From Dyadobacter sp. UC 10 (GTDB taxonomy: Bacteria > Bacteroidota > Bacteroidia > Cytophagales > Spirosomataceae): DNA of 64,000 nucleotides. Positions 16,890 to 25,289 of this stretch are shown here, one piece after another. Made by a program: the position numbers and the translations under genes. The stretch spans positions 1,674,001 to 1,738,000 of the forward strand of contig NZ_VSRN01000001.1 in the NCBI RefSeq assembly GCF_008369915.1, in the 5' to 3' direction. A model generated the notes under the pieces. The model was not told the DNA's origin. It saw only the letters and a list, made by a program, of their open reading frames with translations, and made no database searches. Position 1 is the stretch's first letter, and every line of letters begins with the position of its first letter.

Positions 16890-18257
16890 CTAAACGGTTT
16901 TATAGTCGGGATGAATGTAGGGTGAACGGTAAGCTCTTGCCAGCAATCCGGTCGCTTCTCTATCCCCAACAATTTCGCGTTTTACAGGATCATAAACAAG
17001 CGACCTGCCGGTTTTCATGGAGAGATTTGCAAGGATACAGCTGGCTGTCGAAATATGACTTTCCTCAATATCCGCCACGGGCTTGCTGCTGTTGTCGATC
17101 GCACTCAGGAAATCAAGCATGTGCAATCGGGTAGCCGGCGCGGCATTTAGCTCTATCTTGTCTTCTTTCAGATCTTCCGGATACTTTTCCTTTTCGTAAA
17201 CCACATCTTTATGGATCTTCTCGCCTTTACCTTGCGGGATGAAATCGTATGCCATGGTACTCGCCCAAAGCGTCCCTTTTTCGCCATATAACGTAAACGA
17301 CCACGGATAATCGGGATTGTTCGGTGTCCCCCAGGTGCGGTGCTGCCAAACACAGTTCAATTCGTCGTATTCAAATATGGCTGACTGCGTGTCGGATATG
17401 TTAGACTTACCTTCTTTCTGGACATAAATACCACCAGTCGAACTGATTTTTTTCGGCCAGCCAAGTTTAAGCATCCACCGGACTGTATCAAACATGTGTA
17501 CGCACATATCTCCGGTAATGCCATTTCCATATTCCATAAATGTGCGCCACCAACGGATATGCGGCAGTCCGTCGTACGGCCTGAGTGGCGCGGGGCCGGT
17601 CCATTTTTCGTAATCGAGGAAGTCAGGCACTTTTTCAAGGGGCGGGTTGCCATTGTTTCGCATATGAAAGTAGCAGCACATTTCCACGTGGGAAATTTTG
17701 CCTAACAGGCCCGCGTCGACAATGTTTTTCTTTGCTTCGATTAAATGCGGAGTGCTTTTTCGCTGCGTTCCTACCTGCACCACTTTTTTATACTTGCGTG
17801 CGGCAGCAACCATTGCCTCGCCTTCCATCACATCCACACTGATCGGTTTCTGCACATATACGTGCGCCCCGGCTTTCACGGCATCGATCATTTGCAATGC
17901 ATGCCAATGATCCGGCGTACCGATGAGTACAATATCCATTTCATTTTCGGCAAGCATTTTCTGATAATCGCCGTAAAGTTTTGGTACTTTACCCGATTTC
18001 TGCCGCTGGCTTACCAGCTTGCCTGCTTCGTTCAACTGGTTTTTATCTACATCGCAAAGCGCAAGCACTTCCACGGGAGCTACCTGGATCAACCTGAACA
18101 GATCACTTTTTCCATACCAGCCCGTACCGATCAGTCCCACGCGTAAAGTTTTAGCCGGGTTGATCAGGTCCATTCCTCTTGCGCCAAAAGTAGAAAGCGC
18201 CAGCGCCGCCGTTGCACCATGCAAAAAACTGCGGCGGTTGATGTTGAAATTGTTCAT
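16890..18257 (-). CDS. Tat-exported Gfo/Idh/MocA-family oxidoreductase
   Basis: A 455-residue protein beginning with a twin-arginine signal (NRRSFLHGATAALALSTFGARG), so it is probably folded with its nicotinamide cofactor in the cytoplasm and then exported. The Rossmann domain starts at about residue 36 (LRVGLIGTGWYG), with the acidic residue of ALCDVDK, the TPDHWHA loop and the family hallmark VQKPIS (Lys that closes the cofactor site). The C-terminal alpha/beta domain contains GDMCVHMFDTVRWML. Exported members are abundant in Bacteroidota and Planctomycetes and are often glycoside-oxidising or glycosidase-like enzymes; the substrate here is unknown. It precedes the sugar cluster but is separated from it by a DUF6934 pair on the opposite strand. 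Confidence 0.93.
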   Translation of the reverse strand: MNNFNINRRSFLHGATAALALSTFGARGMDLINPAKTLRVGLIGTGWYGKSDLFRLIQVAPVEVLALCDVDKNQLNEAGKLVSQRQKSGKVPKLYGDYQKMLAENEMDIVLIGTPDHWHALQMIDAVKAGAHVYVQKPISVDVMEGEAMVAAARKYKKVVQVGTQRKSTPHLIEAKKNIVDAGLLGKISHVEMCCYFHMRNNGNPPLEKVPDFLDYEKWTGPAPLRPYDGLPHIRWWRTFMEYGNGITGDMCVHMFDTVRWMLKLGWPKKISSTGGIYVQKEGKSNISDTQSAIFEYDELNCVWQHRTWGTPNNPDYPWSFTLYGEKGTLWASTMAYDFIPQGKGEKIHKDVVYEKEKYPEDLKEDKIELNAAPATRLHMLDFLSAIDNSSKPVADIEESHISTASCILANLSMKTGRSLVYDPVKREIVGDREATGLLARAYRSPYIHPDYKTV

Positions 18258-18394
18258 TCGTTGATTGTTGGTTTATTCGAAATCAATATGAAATGCTATT
18301 AAAAGCGAATGCCGGTCGTGGATTTACTTTACAAAAACAACTTGTTACTATTTATCAAGTCTGACGTCTAATGCTTGTATAACTGAAAACAGCA

Positions 18395-18847
18395 ATGAGG
18401 TCAGACTTTTACCCATTTACGCATGACGAGTCCTGTCGTTATTTTGAATTTATAAGTAAGGGGAGTTGCAAAGCAGACCGGAAAATTGTGATCTATTCGC
18501 CGGTAGCGGCAAATTTTAATCAATACAACTTGTTTCTCGGGCACCTCCTAGCAGACGGAAATTTATGCGATTTAACGATCACTAACAATGGCGATATGGA
18601 AACTATCATAGCGACCGTCATTCGGACAATATCACTTTTTCTAGGCAAGTATCCGCAGAGGTCAGTATATTTTACGGGCAGTACCCCTGCAAGGACCAGG
18701 CTTTACAGGGTGATTATCAGTCGAGAATTTCTGGAAGTCACAAAATATTATGAAATTTATGGAGTCACAAAGGATAATGAAGAACCTTTCGAGCCCAATA
18801 AAAACTACATTGGATATATAGTTAAATCAAAACGCACAATAAAATGA
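18395..18847 (+). CDS. DUF6934-family protein
   Basis: A 150-residue soluble protein. It fits the DUF6934 pattern found widely and mostly in Bacteroidota: an N-terminal FEFISKGS strand, KIVIYSPV, the DLTITNNGDMETIIATV segment and the strongly conserved YFTGSTPARTRLYRVIIS block, ending with NKNYIGYIVK. No catalytic function is established for the family. Its stop overlaps the ATG of a 49-residue gene (ATGA), so the two are translationally coupled, as in many toxin-antitoxin or other stoichiometric pairs. The pair sits between two minus-strand genes on the opposite strand, which fits an independent module. No clear promoter box was found in the 137 bp upstream. Confidence 0.75.
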   Translation: MRSDFYPFTHDESCRYFEFISKGSCKADRKIVIYSPVAANFNQYNLFLGHLLADGNLCDLTITNNGDMETIIATVIRTISLFLGKYPQRSVYFTGSTPARTRLYRVIISREFLEVTKYYEIYGVTKDNEEPFEPNKNYIGYIVKSKRTIK

Positions 18848-18993
18848 ACACGATAGACAAGTCAAAAAGAAGAATTCCCAGGGAAGTGATTATTTATCCG
18901 AGTCTTGACGCGGCTGTCGAAGCGAAGCTGAAAATCGCCCGTGAACAGCTAAAAGGAAGAGATCTATCCTTTCTCGATAAGGATAGGAAGTAA
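18844..18993 (+). CDS. small protein coupled to the DUF6934 gene
   Basis: A 49-residue frame whose start overlaps the stop of the gene above by four bases (ATGA). The sequence is strongly charged: a basic N-terminus (MNTIDKSKRRIPREV), a short beta-like IIYPSLDAA and a helix rich in Lys/Arg/Glu (VEAKLKIAREQLKGRDLSF). No signal or membrane segment is seen. The overlap, the codon use like that of its neighbour and the 4-bp gap to the next convergent gene argue that it is real. A small basic/acidic partner with a predicted helix could be a binding partner or antitoxin-like subunit of the DUF6934 protein. That is inference; I know of no described function. Confidence 0.6.
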   Translation: MNTIDKSKRRIPREVIIYPSLDAAVEAKLKIAREQLKGRDLSFLDKDRK

Positions 18994-18997
18994 ACTA

Positions 18998-19930
18998 CTA
19001 CCTCAAAAACTCCCCCACGTTGTCCTTCGTAACAAGCTGAAAAGGGATCAGGACCTCTTTGTCAAAAGCTTCTTTCCTGGCAGCCTTCACCGCCGTTTCA
19101 ATAGCTTTGCTTCCTTGTTCTTTTGCGTTTTGGAACACGGTGGCGTTCAGTGTTCCTTTTTTTACTGCCTGCAATGCATCAGGAATAGCATCCACGCTGA
19201 CTACAATCACTTTGTCTTTCAATCCCGCAGCTTCCAGTGCTTTTACCGCGCCCATTCCCATTTCATCGTTTTGCGCAAAAATGGCGTTGATCTGCGGGCC
19301 GTAAGATTGAATCCAGTTTTCGGTTAGAGACATTCCCTTCGCGCGGTCCCATTCGCCGGTCTGCTCGGCAAGCAATTTCAAACCCGGATTTGCTTTCAGG
19401 ATTTCCTTTGCTCCCTTATCTCTTTTCAATTGCGCAGCTTGTCCCATAAAGCCGTGCATCATCAGTATATTACCTTTTCCACCCAGTTTTTCGGCCAGAT
19501 ATTTCATCGCAATGCGAGCCGATTCCGTATCGTCGGATCCGACGAATGCAGTTGGTTCCGCAGAAGTTTCTGAATTGACATTGATAATAGGGATATTTGC
19601 TTCCATGGCCAGTTTGACGGCCGGTGAGCTCGCCTCCACTTCGCACGGATTCATAATAATAGCATTAACCCCCTGTGCAATAAAGCTTTCGACCTGTTCC
19701 ACCTGTTTCAAAGCCGAGCGTTCGGCGTCTACCGTGATCAGCTCCACGCCCAGCTCTTTTGCCTTGGCCTCCATTTCATCGCTCACATTCACAATAAATT
19801 CATTCTGCATGCTCAGCATAGTAGCACCAATCACCAGTTTTTCTCCGCCTTCGGATCCTTTTTCAGAAGACTGATTACAACCAGCCAAAAGAGCAGTTGC
19901 GATAAGGGTAGTTAAAATTGCATTTTTCAT
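18998..19930 (-). CDS. sugar ABC transporter substrate-binding lipoprotein (RbsB-like)
   Basis: A 310-residue periplasmic binding protein anchored as a lipoprotein (lipobox LLAGC, Cys18). The two-lobed type I fold is clear: LVIGATMLSMQNEFIVNV at the first strand, QVESFIAQGVNAIIMNPCE, the FVGSDDTESARIAMKYLAE segment typical of ribose/galactose/allose binders, FAQNDEMGMGAVKALEAAG and VSVDAIPDALQAVKKGTLNATVFQN. It would deliver a monosaccharide to the permease and ATPase encoded upstream in the same orientation. It is the last gene of the sugar cluster, 138 bp after the permease and behind a long pyrimidine tract. Substrate not determinable from sequence; the nearby epimerase of the tagatose/psicose type makes allose, psicose or a related ketohexose reasonable guesses. 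Confidence 0.93.
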   Translation of the reverse strand: MKNAILTTLIATALLAGCNQSSEKGSEGGEKLVIGATMLSMQNEFIVNVSDEMEAKAKELGVELITVDAERSALKQVEQVESFIAQGVNAIIMNPCEVEASSPAVKLAMEANIPIINVNSETSAEPTAFVGSDDTESARIAMKYLAEKLGGKGNILMMHGFMGQAAQLKRDKGAKEILKANPGLKLLAEQTGEWDRAKGMSLTENWIQSYGPQINAIFAQNDEMGMGAVKALEAAGLKDKVIVVSVDAIPDALQAVKKGTLNATVFQNAKEQGSKAIETAVKAARKEAFDKEVLIPFQLVTKDNVGEFLR

Positions 19931-19988
19931 AAGGTTATCAGCATTCGGCTATCGGCCGTCGAGTTTATATTTTGATAAAATCATTAAA

Positions 19989-20062
19989 CCTTCCTCCCTT
20001 TTCTCCTTCCTCCCTTTTCTCCCTCCTCCCTTTCTCCTTCCTCCCTTTCCTCCCTCTCCTCC
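19989..20062. repeat. 74-nt uninterrupted polypyrimidine/polypurine tract
   Basis: Every base from 19989 to 20062 on the plus strand is C or T, built from near-repeats of CCTCCCTTTTCTCCTT. On the transcript (minus strand) it is a purine run with many GGAGG cores, in the 138-bp gap between permease and binding-protein genes. A shorter run of the same flavour lies at 31839-31865. Confidence 0.9.
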
Positions 20063-20068
20063 ATTCAA

Positions 20069-21016
20069 TCATTCCTTCTTCCCAAAACCATCCAGCACCA
20101 CAGCGCCGATAATAATGGCGCCCATTACGACCTGCTGGTAATATGAAGTCACGTTAAGTAAGTCCAGACTATTGCTGATCACGCCGATCAAAAGCGCTCC
20201 TATCAACGTGCCGGTCATAGTGCCGGTTCCGCCCGAGGTACTGGTGCCGCCGATAATCGCAGCAGCAATTGCGTCAAGTTCAAAACCCGCACCTGCGTTG
20301 GGCTGTCCTGTTGTGATCCTGGCGGTAAGCAAGATTCCGCCGATTGCAGAAAGTATTCCGCAGATTGTATAAACCCACATTTTCACATTCCCAACGCGAA
20401 TACCCGAAGCACGCGCGGCTGGCTCATTACCGCCAACCGCATACATATATCTGCCCAAAACAGTTTTATTCAGAATCACTGCGCAAACGATAAATGCGAC
20501 AATCAGAATGATTATGGGAAATGGGATTCCCAAAATATTACCCCCTCCGATAAAATTGAATGAATCAGACAAATTAGAAATCGGTCTGCCTTTACTGATA
20601 ATTAAAGCCAGGCCACGCCCGATCGTCATCGTCCCGAGCGTTACAATGAATGGAGGCACTTTGCTTTTTGTAATGACTAGTCCGTTAAATGCTCCGAAAA
20701 GCAGCCCGGCACCAATTCCGGCCAGCAGCGGAACCGCCAGCGGATAAGTATCAGGATGCGCAAAAGTGGCCGCGACTACGCCCGTCACTGCTACCATCGA
20801 CCCTAGAGAAAGGTCAATCCCGCCGGTAATAATCACAAAAGTAACTCCAAATGCCAGCAGTGCATTAATGGAAACCTGTGTGCCGATAATCAATATATTG
20901 GAAACCGTAAAAAATCGTGGCGTGCTGAAAGCGAGTACAATGCACAGCAAAAGGAAAGCCAGAAAAATGCCGTAGCGGCCAATATTTGTCAGACGGAAAT
21001 TGGAATAGGAGTTCAT
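20069..21016 (-). CDS. sugar ABC transporter permease (RbsC-like)
   Basis: A 315-residue inner-membrane protein with eight to ten hydrophobic helices. The family signature is intact: NALLAFGVTFVIITGGIDLSLGSM in the first third, FNGLVITKSKVPPFIVTLGTM, then the coupling region GGNEPAARASGIRVGNVKMWVY that docks to the ATPase, and LDAIAAAIIGGTSTSGGTGTM. It would form a homodimeric channel for a monosaccharide with the ATPase encoded upstream. The spacer to the ATPase gene (211 bp) is filled by an inverted arm-core-arm repeat, unusual for transporter genes that normally lie close together. Confidence 0.94.
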   Translation of the reverse strand: MNSYSNFRLTNIGRYGIFLAFLLLCIVLAFSTPRFFTVSNILIIGTQVSINALLAFGVTFVIITGGIDLSLGSMVAVTGVVAATFAHPDTYPLAVPLLAGIGAGLLFGAFNGLVITKSKVPPFIVTLGTMTIGRGLALIISKGRPISNLSDSFNFIGGGNILGIPFPIIILIVAFIVCAVILNKTVLGRYMYAVGGNEPAARASGIRVGNVKMWVYTICGILSAIGGILLTARITTGQPNAGAGFELDAIAAAIIGGTSTSGGTGTMTGTLIGALLIGVISNSLDLLNVTSYYQQVVMGAIIIGAVVLDGFGKKE

Positions 21017-21040
21017 GTTTTGGCTGGTTGGGGGGCGGTG

Positions 21041-21230
21041 TCAGCTTTTAGCTTTCAGCTATTAGCCTTTAGCTATTAGCTTTTAGTTGTGGCTGCTGGC
21101 TTTCGACATTGCTGTCTGTAAGATTATAGTTAAAATTTAGTTTCTATCCATGTTTAAATAACCAAACTTAGCCAAAAGCTAACAGCTAATAGCTAATAGC
21201 TAAAAGCCAATGGCCAACAGCCAACAGCTA
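21041..21230. repeat. arm-core-arm inverted repeat spacer 1 (between ATPase and permease genes)
   Basis: Left arm 21041-21100 consists of units like AGCTATTAGC, AGCTTTTAG and GGCTGCTGGC; right arm 21169-21230 has the complementary style (AGCTAATAGC, AGCTAAAAGCC, GCCAACAGC). They can pair over about 50 bp around a roughly 68-bp unique core. The right arm overlaps the TAG stop codon of the ATPase gene. Confidence 0.8.
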
Positions 21231-22730
21231 CCCCACCGCATATTTCATGATCAATTCCTGCGTTGCATCCTGCCTGGAAAGCATCGCAGTTTGTCTGCCT
21301 TTTGACAAGACAATGATCCGGTCGCTCATGCCTAATATCTCGGGTAGCTCCGAGGAAATCATGATGATCGCCATGCCTTTCTCAGCCAGGTTGCGAACGA
21401 GTTTATATATTTCAAATTTGGCTCCTACATCCACACCCCGCGTCGGCTCGTCCAGTATAATGAGTTTTGGCGATGCCAGTAACACTTTACCAATCACCAC
21501 TTTCTGCTGATTTCCACCACTCAGATTTGTCACTTTCTGATTCATCCCCGAGGTTTTGATCCGCAGGTCGGCGATCATTTGCGCTGTGTCGGCTTCTTCA
21601 CTTTTTGTATCGATAAAAATGCCTTTCCGGTGGCGCTTCATACTGGATAATGTAACATTATCTTTGACCGACATCTTCGGAATAAAACCCAGTCCTTTCC
21701 TATCTTCACTCACATATCCGATGCCATTTTTCAATGCTTTTAATGGAGAACTGATCTGCACGGTTTGACCCGAGATCCTGATCATTCCTTCATCTGATTT
21801 GTCCAAACCAAAAATTGCCCGGGCAATTTCTGTCCGTCCCGCACCCATTAATCCGGACAATCCCACAATTTCACCCGCGTGAACCGCAAAGCTGATATTG
21901 GAGAATTTCCCCTTTTTCCCTAAGTTTTCAACCGATAGAACTTCTTCTTTTATAGCTGTATTGCCTTCCGGAAACATCTGTCCTATTTCCCGCCCTACCA
22001 TCATCGAAATCAGCGAGTTCTGATCCAATTCGGCCGCACTTCTGGTTCCAATGTATTTGCCATCCCGCAAAACGGTAACCGTATCCGAAATCCGGAAAAT
22101 CTCGTCCATTTTGTGGGATATATAAATGATACTCACGTCTTGGGCTTTCAGGTCGCGGATCATTTTAAACAGCATTTCCACCTCTTTGTCGGAAATCGCA
22201 GACGTAGGCTCGTCCATGATAATCACCTTTGCATCATTGGAAATCGCCTTGGCAATCTCCACCAACTGCATTTGCGCTACGCTCAGGTGTTTCATTTTTA
22301 TTTTGGGAGAAATAGCAACACCCAGCTGTTGCAGGATTACTTCCGACCTCCTGTTAATCTCATCGTCATTTAACCAGCCCGAAAGCCAGCTTTTCTGATT
22401 GGAAACTGCTTTTTCTCTGCCTAAAAAGATATTCTGAGCAACGGTCAGCTCAGGAATGATCAGTATTTCCTGATGGATCATGGAAATACCCTTTTTCAAA
22501 GTATCACCTACTTTTTGATCCGTCAGGTTATTGCCTTCAAAAACAATTTCACCTGAATCCGGCGCGAGCAGGCCGATCAGGATTTTCATAAATGTTGACT
22601 TACCCGCGCCATTTTCCCCCATCAATGCATGCACTTCCCCTCTCCGCAGATTAAAGCTGACATTGTCCAGCGCCTTAATACCCGAAAATGATTTGGAAAG
22701 CTGATTGACGGTGAGAATAAAATCCGGCAT
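21228..22730 (-). CDS. sugar ABC transporter ATP-binding protein with two ATPase domains (RbsA-like)
   Basis: A 500-residue protein (start at 22730, MPDFILTVNQLSKSFSG; ten more codons are open upstream). Two ABC domains in tandem, as in RbsA/XylG/AlsA. Domain 1: Walker A GENGAGKSTFM, Q-loop ISMIHQE, signature LSVAQMQLVEIAKA (degenerate), Walker B VIIMDEPTSA. Domain 2: Walker A position GLMGAGRTEIARA (lacks the Lys-Ser/Thr pair, as is typical of the second domain), signature LSGGNQQKVVIGK, Walker B LIILDEPTRGVDVG. Energises the permease at 20069. The transcript from the dehydrogenase gene upstream must pass a hairpin at 22747-22788 only 16 bp before this start. Confidence 0.94.
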   Translation of the reverse strand: MPDFILTVNQLSKSFSGIKALDNVSFNLRRGEVHALMGENGAGKSTFMKILIGLLAPDSGEIVFEGNNLTDQKVGDTLKKGISMIHQEILIIPELTVAQNIFLGREKAVSNQKSWLSGWLNDDEINRRSEVILQQLGVAISPKIKMKHLSVAQMQLVEIAKAISNDAKVIIMDEPTSAISDKEVEMLFKMIRDLKAQDVSIIYISHKMDEIFRISDTVTVLRDGKYIGTRSAAELDQNSLISMMVGREIGQMFPEGNTAIKEEVLSVENLGKKGKFSNISFAVHAGEIVGLSGLMGAGRTEIARAIFGLDKSDEGMIRISGQTVQISSPLKALKNGIGYVSEDRKGLGFIPKMSVKDNVTLSSMKRHRKGIFIDTKSEEADTAQMIADLRIKTSGMNQKVTNLSGGNQQKVVIGKVLLASPKLIILDEPTRGVDVGAKFEIYKLVRNLAEKGMAIIMISSELPEILGMSDRIIVLSKGRQTAMLSRQDATQELIMKYAVG

Positions 22731-22746
22731 AAGTCGATTTGAGAAA

Positions 22747-22788
22747 GGCTTTAACCCCAACCTGAATACTCAGCAAGAGGTTAAAGCC
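22747..22788 (-). terminator. stem-loop between dehydrogenase and ABC ATPase genes
   Basis: A perfect 10-bp inverted repeat, GGCTTTAACC and GGTTAAAGCC, with a 22-nt loop. On the minus strand only TTTC follows the stem; the longer T run lies on the other strand. It may therefore act as a leaky terminator or as an RNA-stabilising 3' end that sets the transporter level apart from the genes upstream. Confidence 0.6.
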
Positions 22789-22818
22789 CTTTTTTATTTT
22801 TTGGTCAAAATAATGGAG

Positions 22819-23976
22819 TTAACCTTCCCATTCTACGCCGGTATCCTTCCATGATTTAGAAGCTGCCGAATCAAGTACCGCTTCGCAAACTTTCTGTGTT
22901 TCGTAAGCATCCTTGAAAGTAGGCGAGCAAGGTTTACCAGTTTGCAGACTTTCGAAGAAATCGGCAGCCTGGTGGATGAACGAATGTTCATAACCAATGC
23001 TGGTTCCCGGGATCCACCAGCGCTTCATATAAGGCTGGTCGCTGTCTGTCACCAGGATCGATCTCCAACCGCGAACGATGGACTCGTCGCTATGGTCGAA
23101 ATACTCCAAACGGTTCAGATCATGCAGGTCCCAGCGAATGGAAGCGTGCTCACCGTTGATTTCAAATGTATAGAGCGCCTTGTGGCCACGTGCATAACGC
23201 GTTGATTCAAAAAGGCCCAGCGAACCATTATCGAAGTGGCAATGGAAGATACAGGCATCGTCGATACCCACTTTCTTCTTCTCTCCGCTTCCTGAATGCA
23301 CGCGTTCCTTGATGAAAGTTTCAGTAACCGCTGATACATCTTTAATACCTCCGTTAATCCACATCGCAGTGTCGATACAGTGCGCAAGCAAATCGCCCGT
23401 TACACCGGAACCGGCTGCATCCACGTCCAGACGCCAGGTTGCAGCACCTCCCTGCGGTACGTCCGGACTGATCGTCCAGTCTTGCAGGAAGTTGGCGCGG
23501 TAATGGAAAATGCGTCCCAACTTACCGGAATCAACGATTTGTTTGGCCAAAGTAACCGCCGGCACGCGGCGATAGTTGTACCATACCGTATTTTTTACAC
23601 CTGCTTTTTCAATGGCTTCCACCATTGCCTTGGCTTCGTCCAATGTACGGGCAAGTGGTTTTTCGCAAAGGATCATTTTACCCGCAGCGGCGGCAGCCAG
23701 TGCTATTTCAGCATGGGTATCGTTGGGTGTACAAATATCGACTGCGTCAATATCATCACGCTCGATAATTCTTCTCCAATCCGTTTCGTAAGAAGCATAG
23801 CCCCATTGCTCTGCGAAGGCTTTCACTTTTTCTTCATTACGCGAGCAAACAGCCTGCAATACCGGGCGGTACTCCAGCTCCGGGAAGAAATCACCTATTC
23901 TTTTATATCCGTTAGAATGCGTACGCCCCATCAGCCCGCTTCCTATTAATGCTACTCTTATCTCTTTTTTAGCCAT
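22819..23976 (-). CDS. cytoplasmic Gfo/Idh/MocA-family dehydrogenase
   Basis: A 385-residue NAD(P)-dependent enzyme without a signal peptide. Rossmann motif [17 protein letters not shown] at residue 8, [24 protein letters not shown] and the hallmark CEKPLAR. The C-terminal substrate domain shows [16 protein letters not shown], with the conserved Asp and His of inositol/scyllo-inosose-type members. Enzymes of this class oxidise a sugar or inositol hydroxyl, often at C3. Its place between the ABC importer and three sugar isomerases makes it the likely first oxidation step of the imported sugar. In contrast to the homologue at 16890 it is cytoplasmic. Confidence 0.93.
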   Translation of the reverse strand: MAKKEIRVALIGSGLMGRTHSNGYKRIGDFFPELEYRPVLQAVCSRNEEKVKAFAEQWGYASYETDWRRIIERDDIDAVDICTPNDTHAEIALAAAAAGKMILCEKPLARTLDEAKAMVEAIEKAGVKNTVWYNYRRVPAVTLAKQIVDSGKLGRIFHYRANFLQDWTISPDVPQGGAATWRLDVDAAGSGVTGDLLAHCIDTAMWINGGIKDVSAVTETFIKERVHSGSGEKKKVGIDDACIFHCHFDNGSLGLFESTRYARGHKALYTFEINGEHASIRWDLHDLNRLEYFDHSDESIVRGWRSILVTDSDQPYMKRWWIPGTSIGYEHSFIHQAADFFESLQTGKPCSPTFKDAYETQKVCEAVLDSAASKSWKDTGVEWEG

Positions 23977-23994
23977 AATTTTATCTATCTTATT

Positions 23995-24087
23995 CCGTCG
24001 GCTGAAGCCGGCGGCAAGTGGATTTTTTTGTTGCCTTGAGTCGTTTGATGATTCCCAAAATCATTACCCGTCGACTTCAGTCGACGG
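23995..24087. repeat. REP-like pair of palindromes in inverted orientation
   Basis: Two 20-nt palindromes: CCGTCGGCTGAAGCCGGCGG (23995-24014) and CCGTCGACTTCAGTCGACGG (24068-24087). The second is near-identical to the reverse complement of the first, differing by a few transitions. A third small stem (GGCAA/TTGCC) lies just inside. This is the layout of a bacterial REP doublet (BIME), in the gap between the isomerase and dehydrogenase genes. Confidence 0.75.
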
Positions 24088-24109
24088 AAAAGACACGCTG
24101 CAATGAGGA

Positions 24110-25150
24110 TTAAACCTCCTGATACCAGCCGTGGGCTTTTCGTACATTGATCAATGCAGCGAGAATATCATTCCATGTCTGCTGATTGGTCATTACCTCG
24201 TTCGGGAACATACAACCGTCCCAGCAGATGTGGCGGAACGCTTTGGTTACATTGCCGTTTTCATCCCGCATCCAAAAACCTGCGTCCCGAACGATATCAA
24301 GCTTACCGTTAGGATCAGTCGCCAGACAGTGGCGGCCGGTTTTATCGTGAGAACCTGTTCCGTGTACCGTTCCATCGTTTTGTGCAACGTGGAAATCGAA
24401 AGTGTACGGGCGAAGCGCAGCGGTCATTTTTTTCAACCCTTCTTCCTGAGCAGCGCGGTCTCCCCATTGGAAATCTGCCGGCAGGATACGATCCTCGGGT
24501 GCATTGTAACCCAACAAATACAGGAAAGTATGCGACATATCGGCCTGGAAACCCATATTAGGACGATCAACGGCTTTCAGTGTTTCCAGCATAGTTTTCC
24601 AGCTATGCATACCACCCCAGCAGATTTCTCCCTCAGCAGCGAGCTTCTCACCAAAATCAGCAGCTATATCGCAGGCGCGGCGCCAGGTTTCAGCAATTTG
24701 TTTGGTATTACCCGTAGGATCAGCAGCCCACGCTTCCGGCGAGCAAGCCGAGTCAACGCGGATTACACCACCTTTGCGAACGCCCAGGTCACGCAGTTTT
24801 TTACCAAATTCACAAGCAATCCGTACCTGGTTGACAAACTCGTCGCGCGCTTCCTGCGTACCCATTGCAGAGCCGGCCCATACATTCGCAACGAGGCTCC
24901 CTACTTCCAGGCCAAGTGCGTTTAGTTTGGCTGCAAGCTTGGCGGGTCCGTCTTCCGTGTTCATATAAATGCCCACGTGCGGATCGAAAAGGCCGATATC
25001 GATACCATCGAACTTAACACCATCTACCTCAGCGGCAGCGGTGTGTTCCAGCATGGTATCAAAAGAAATAATAGGCTCAGAATCAGAACCTTTTCCAACA
25101 ATCCCAGGCCAGGTGGCATTGTGGAGTTTGGGATAATTATTTTCAGGCAT
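24110..25150 (-). CDS. sugar phosphate isomerase/epimerase-like TIM-barrel protein
   Basis: A 346-residue cytoplasmic protein of the xylose-isomerase-like TIM-barrel superfamily (AP endonuclease 2 fold). Features include a barrel-start [34 protein letters not shown], the metal-site-like [15 protein letters not shown] and [15 protein letters not shown], and the [18 protein letters not shown] strand with a probable metal His. It is longer than the usual 270-300 residues owing to an insertion in the C-terminal half. The fold-level call is firm; the actual substrate is not known. It is flanked by a cupin protein and the Gfo/Idh/MocA dehydrogenase in one orientation and probably acts on the oxidised sugar. 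Confidence 0.88.
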   Translation of the reverse strand: MPENNYPKLHNATWPGIVGKGSDSEPIISFDTMLEHTAAAEVDGVKFDGIDIGLFDPHVGIYMNTEDGPAKLAAKLNALGLEVGSLVANVWAGSAMGTQEARDEFVNQVRIACEFGKKLRDLGVRKGGVIRVDSACSPEAWAADPTGNTKQIAETWRRACDIAADFGEKLAAEGEICWGGMHSWKTMLETLKAVDRPNMGFQADMSHTFLYLLGYNAPEDRILPADFQWGDRAAQEEGLKKMTAALRPYTFDFHVAQNDGTVHGTGSHDKTGRHCLATDPNGKLDIVRDAGFWMRDENGNVTKAFRHICWDGCMFPNEVMTNQQTWNDILAALINVRKAHGWYQEV

Positions 25151-25161
25151 GGTTTAGTTGG

Positions 25162-25288
25162 TTTTGCTAATAGCTAACAGCTATTCGCGGTTAGCTATTA
25201 GCTTTTAGCTTATGTTTGAATTTGAAATTTTGATTACACAAAGAGAAAAACAAAAAGCTACGAGCTAACAGCTAATAGCCAACAGCTT
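25162..25288. repeat. arm-core-arm inverted repeat spacer 2
   Basis: Left arm 25162-25213 (GCTAATAGCTAACAGC ... TTAGCTATTAGCTTTTAGC), a core of about 40 bp rich in A and T, right arm 25256-25288 (AGCTACGAGCTAACAGC, TAATAGCCAACAGC). It starts 11 bp before the isomerase ATG and ends next to the stop of the cupin gene. Confidence 0.75.
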
Positions 25289-25289
25289 C

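Noticed and set aside
24131-24925. 264-residue frame antisense to the isomerase gene
   Set aside because: The minus-strand TIM-barrel protein has clear family motifs over the same bases; the antisense product has none.
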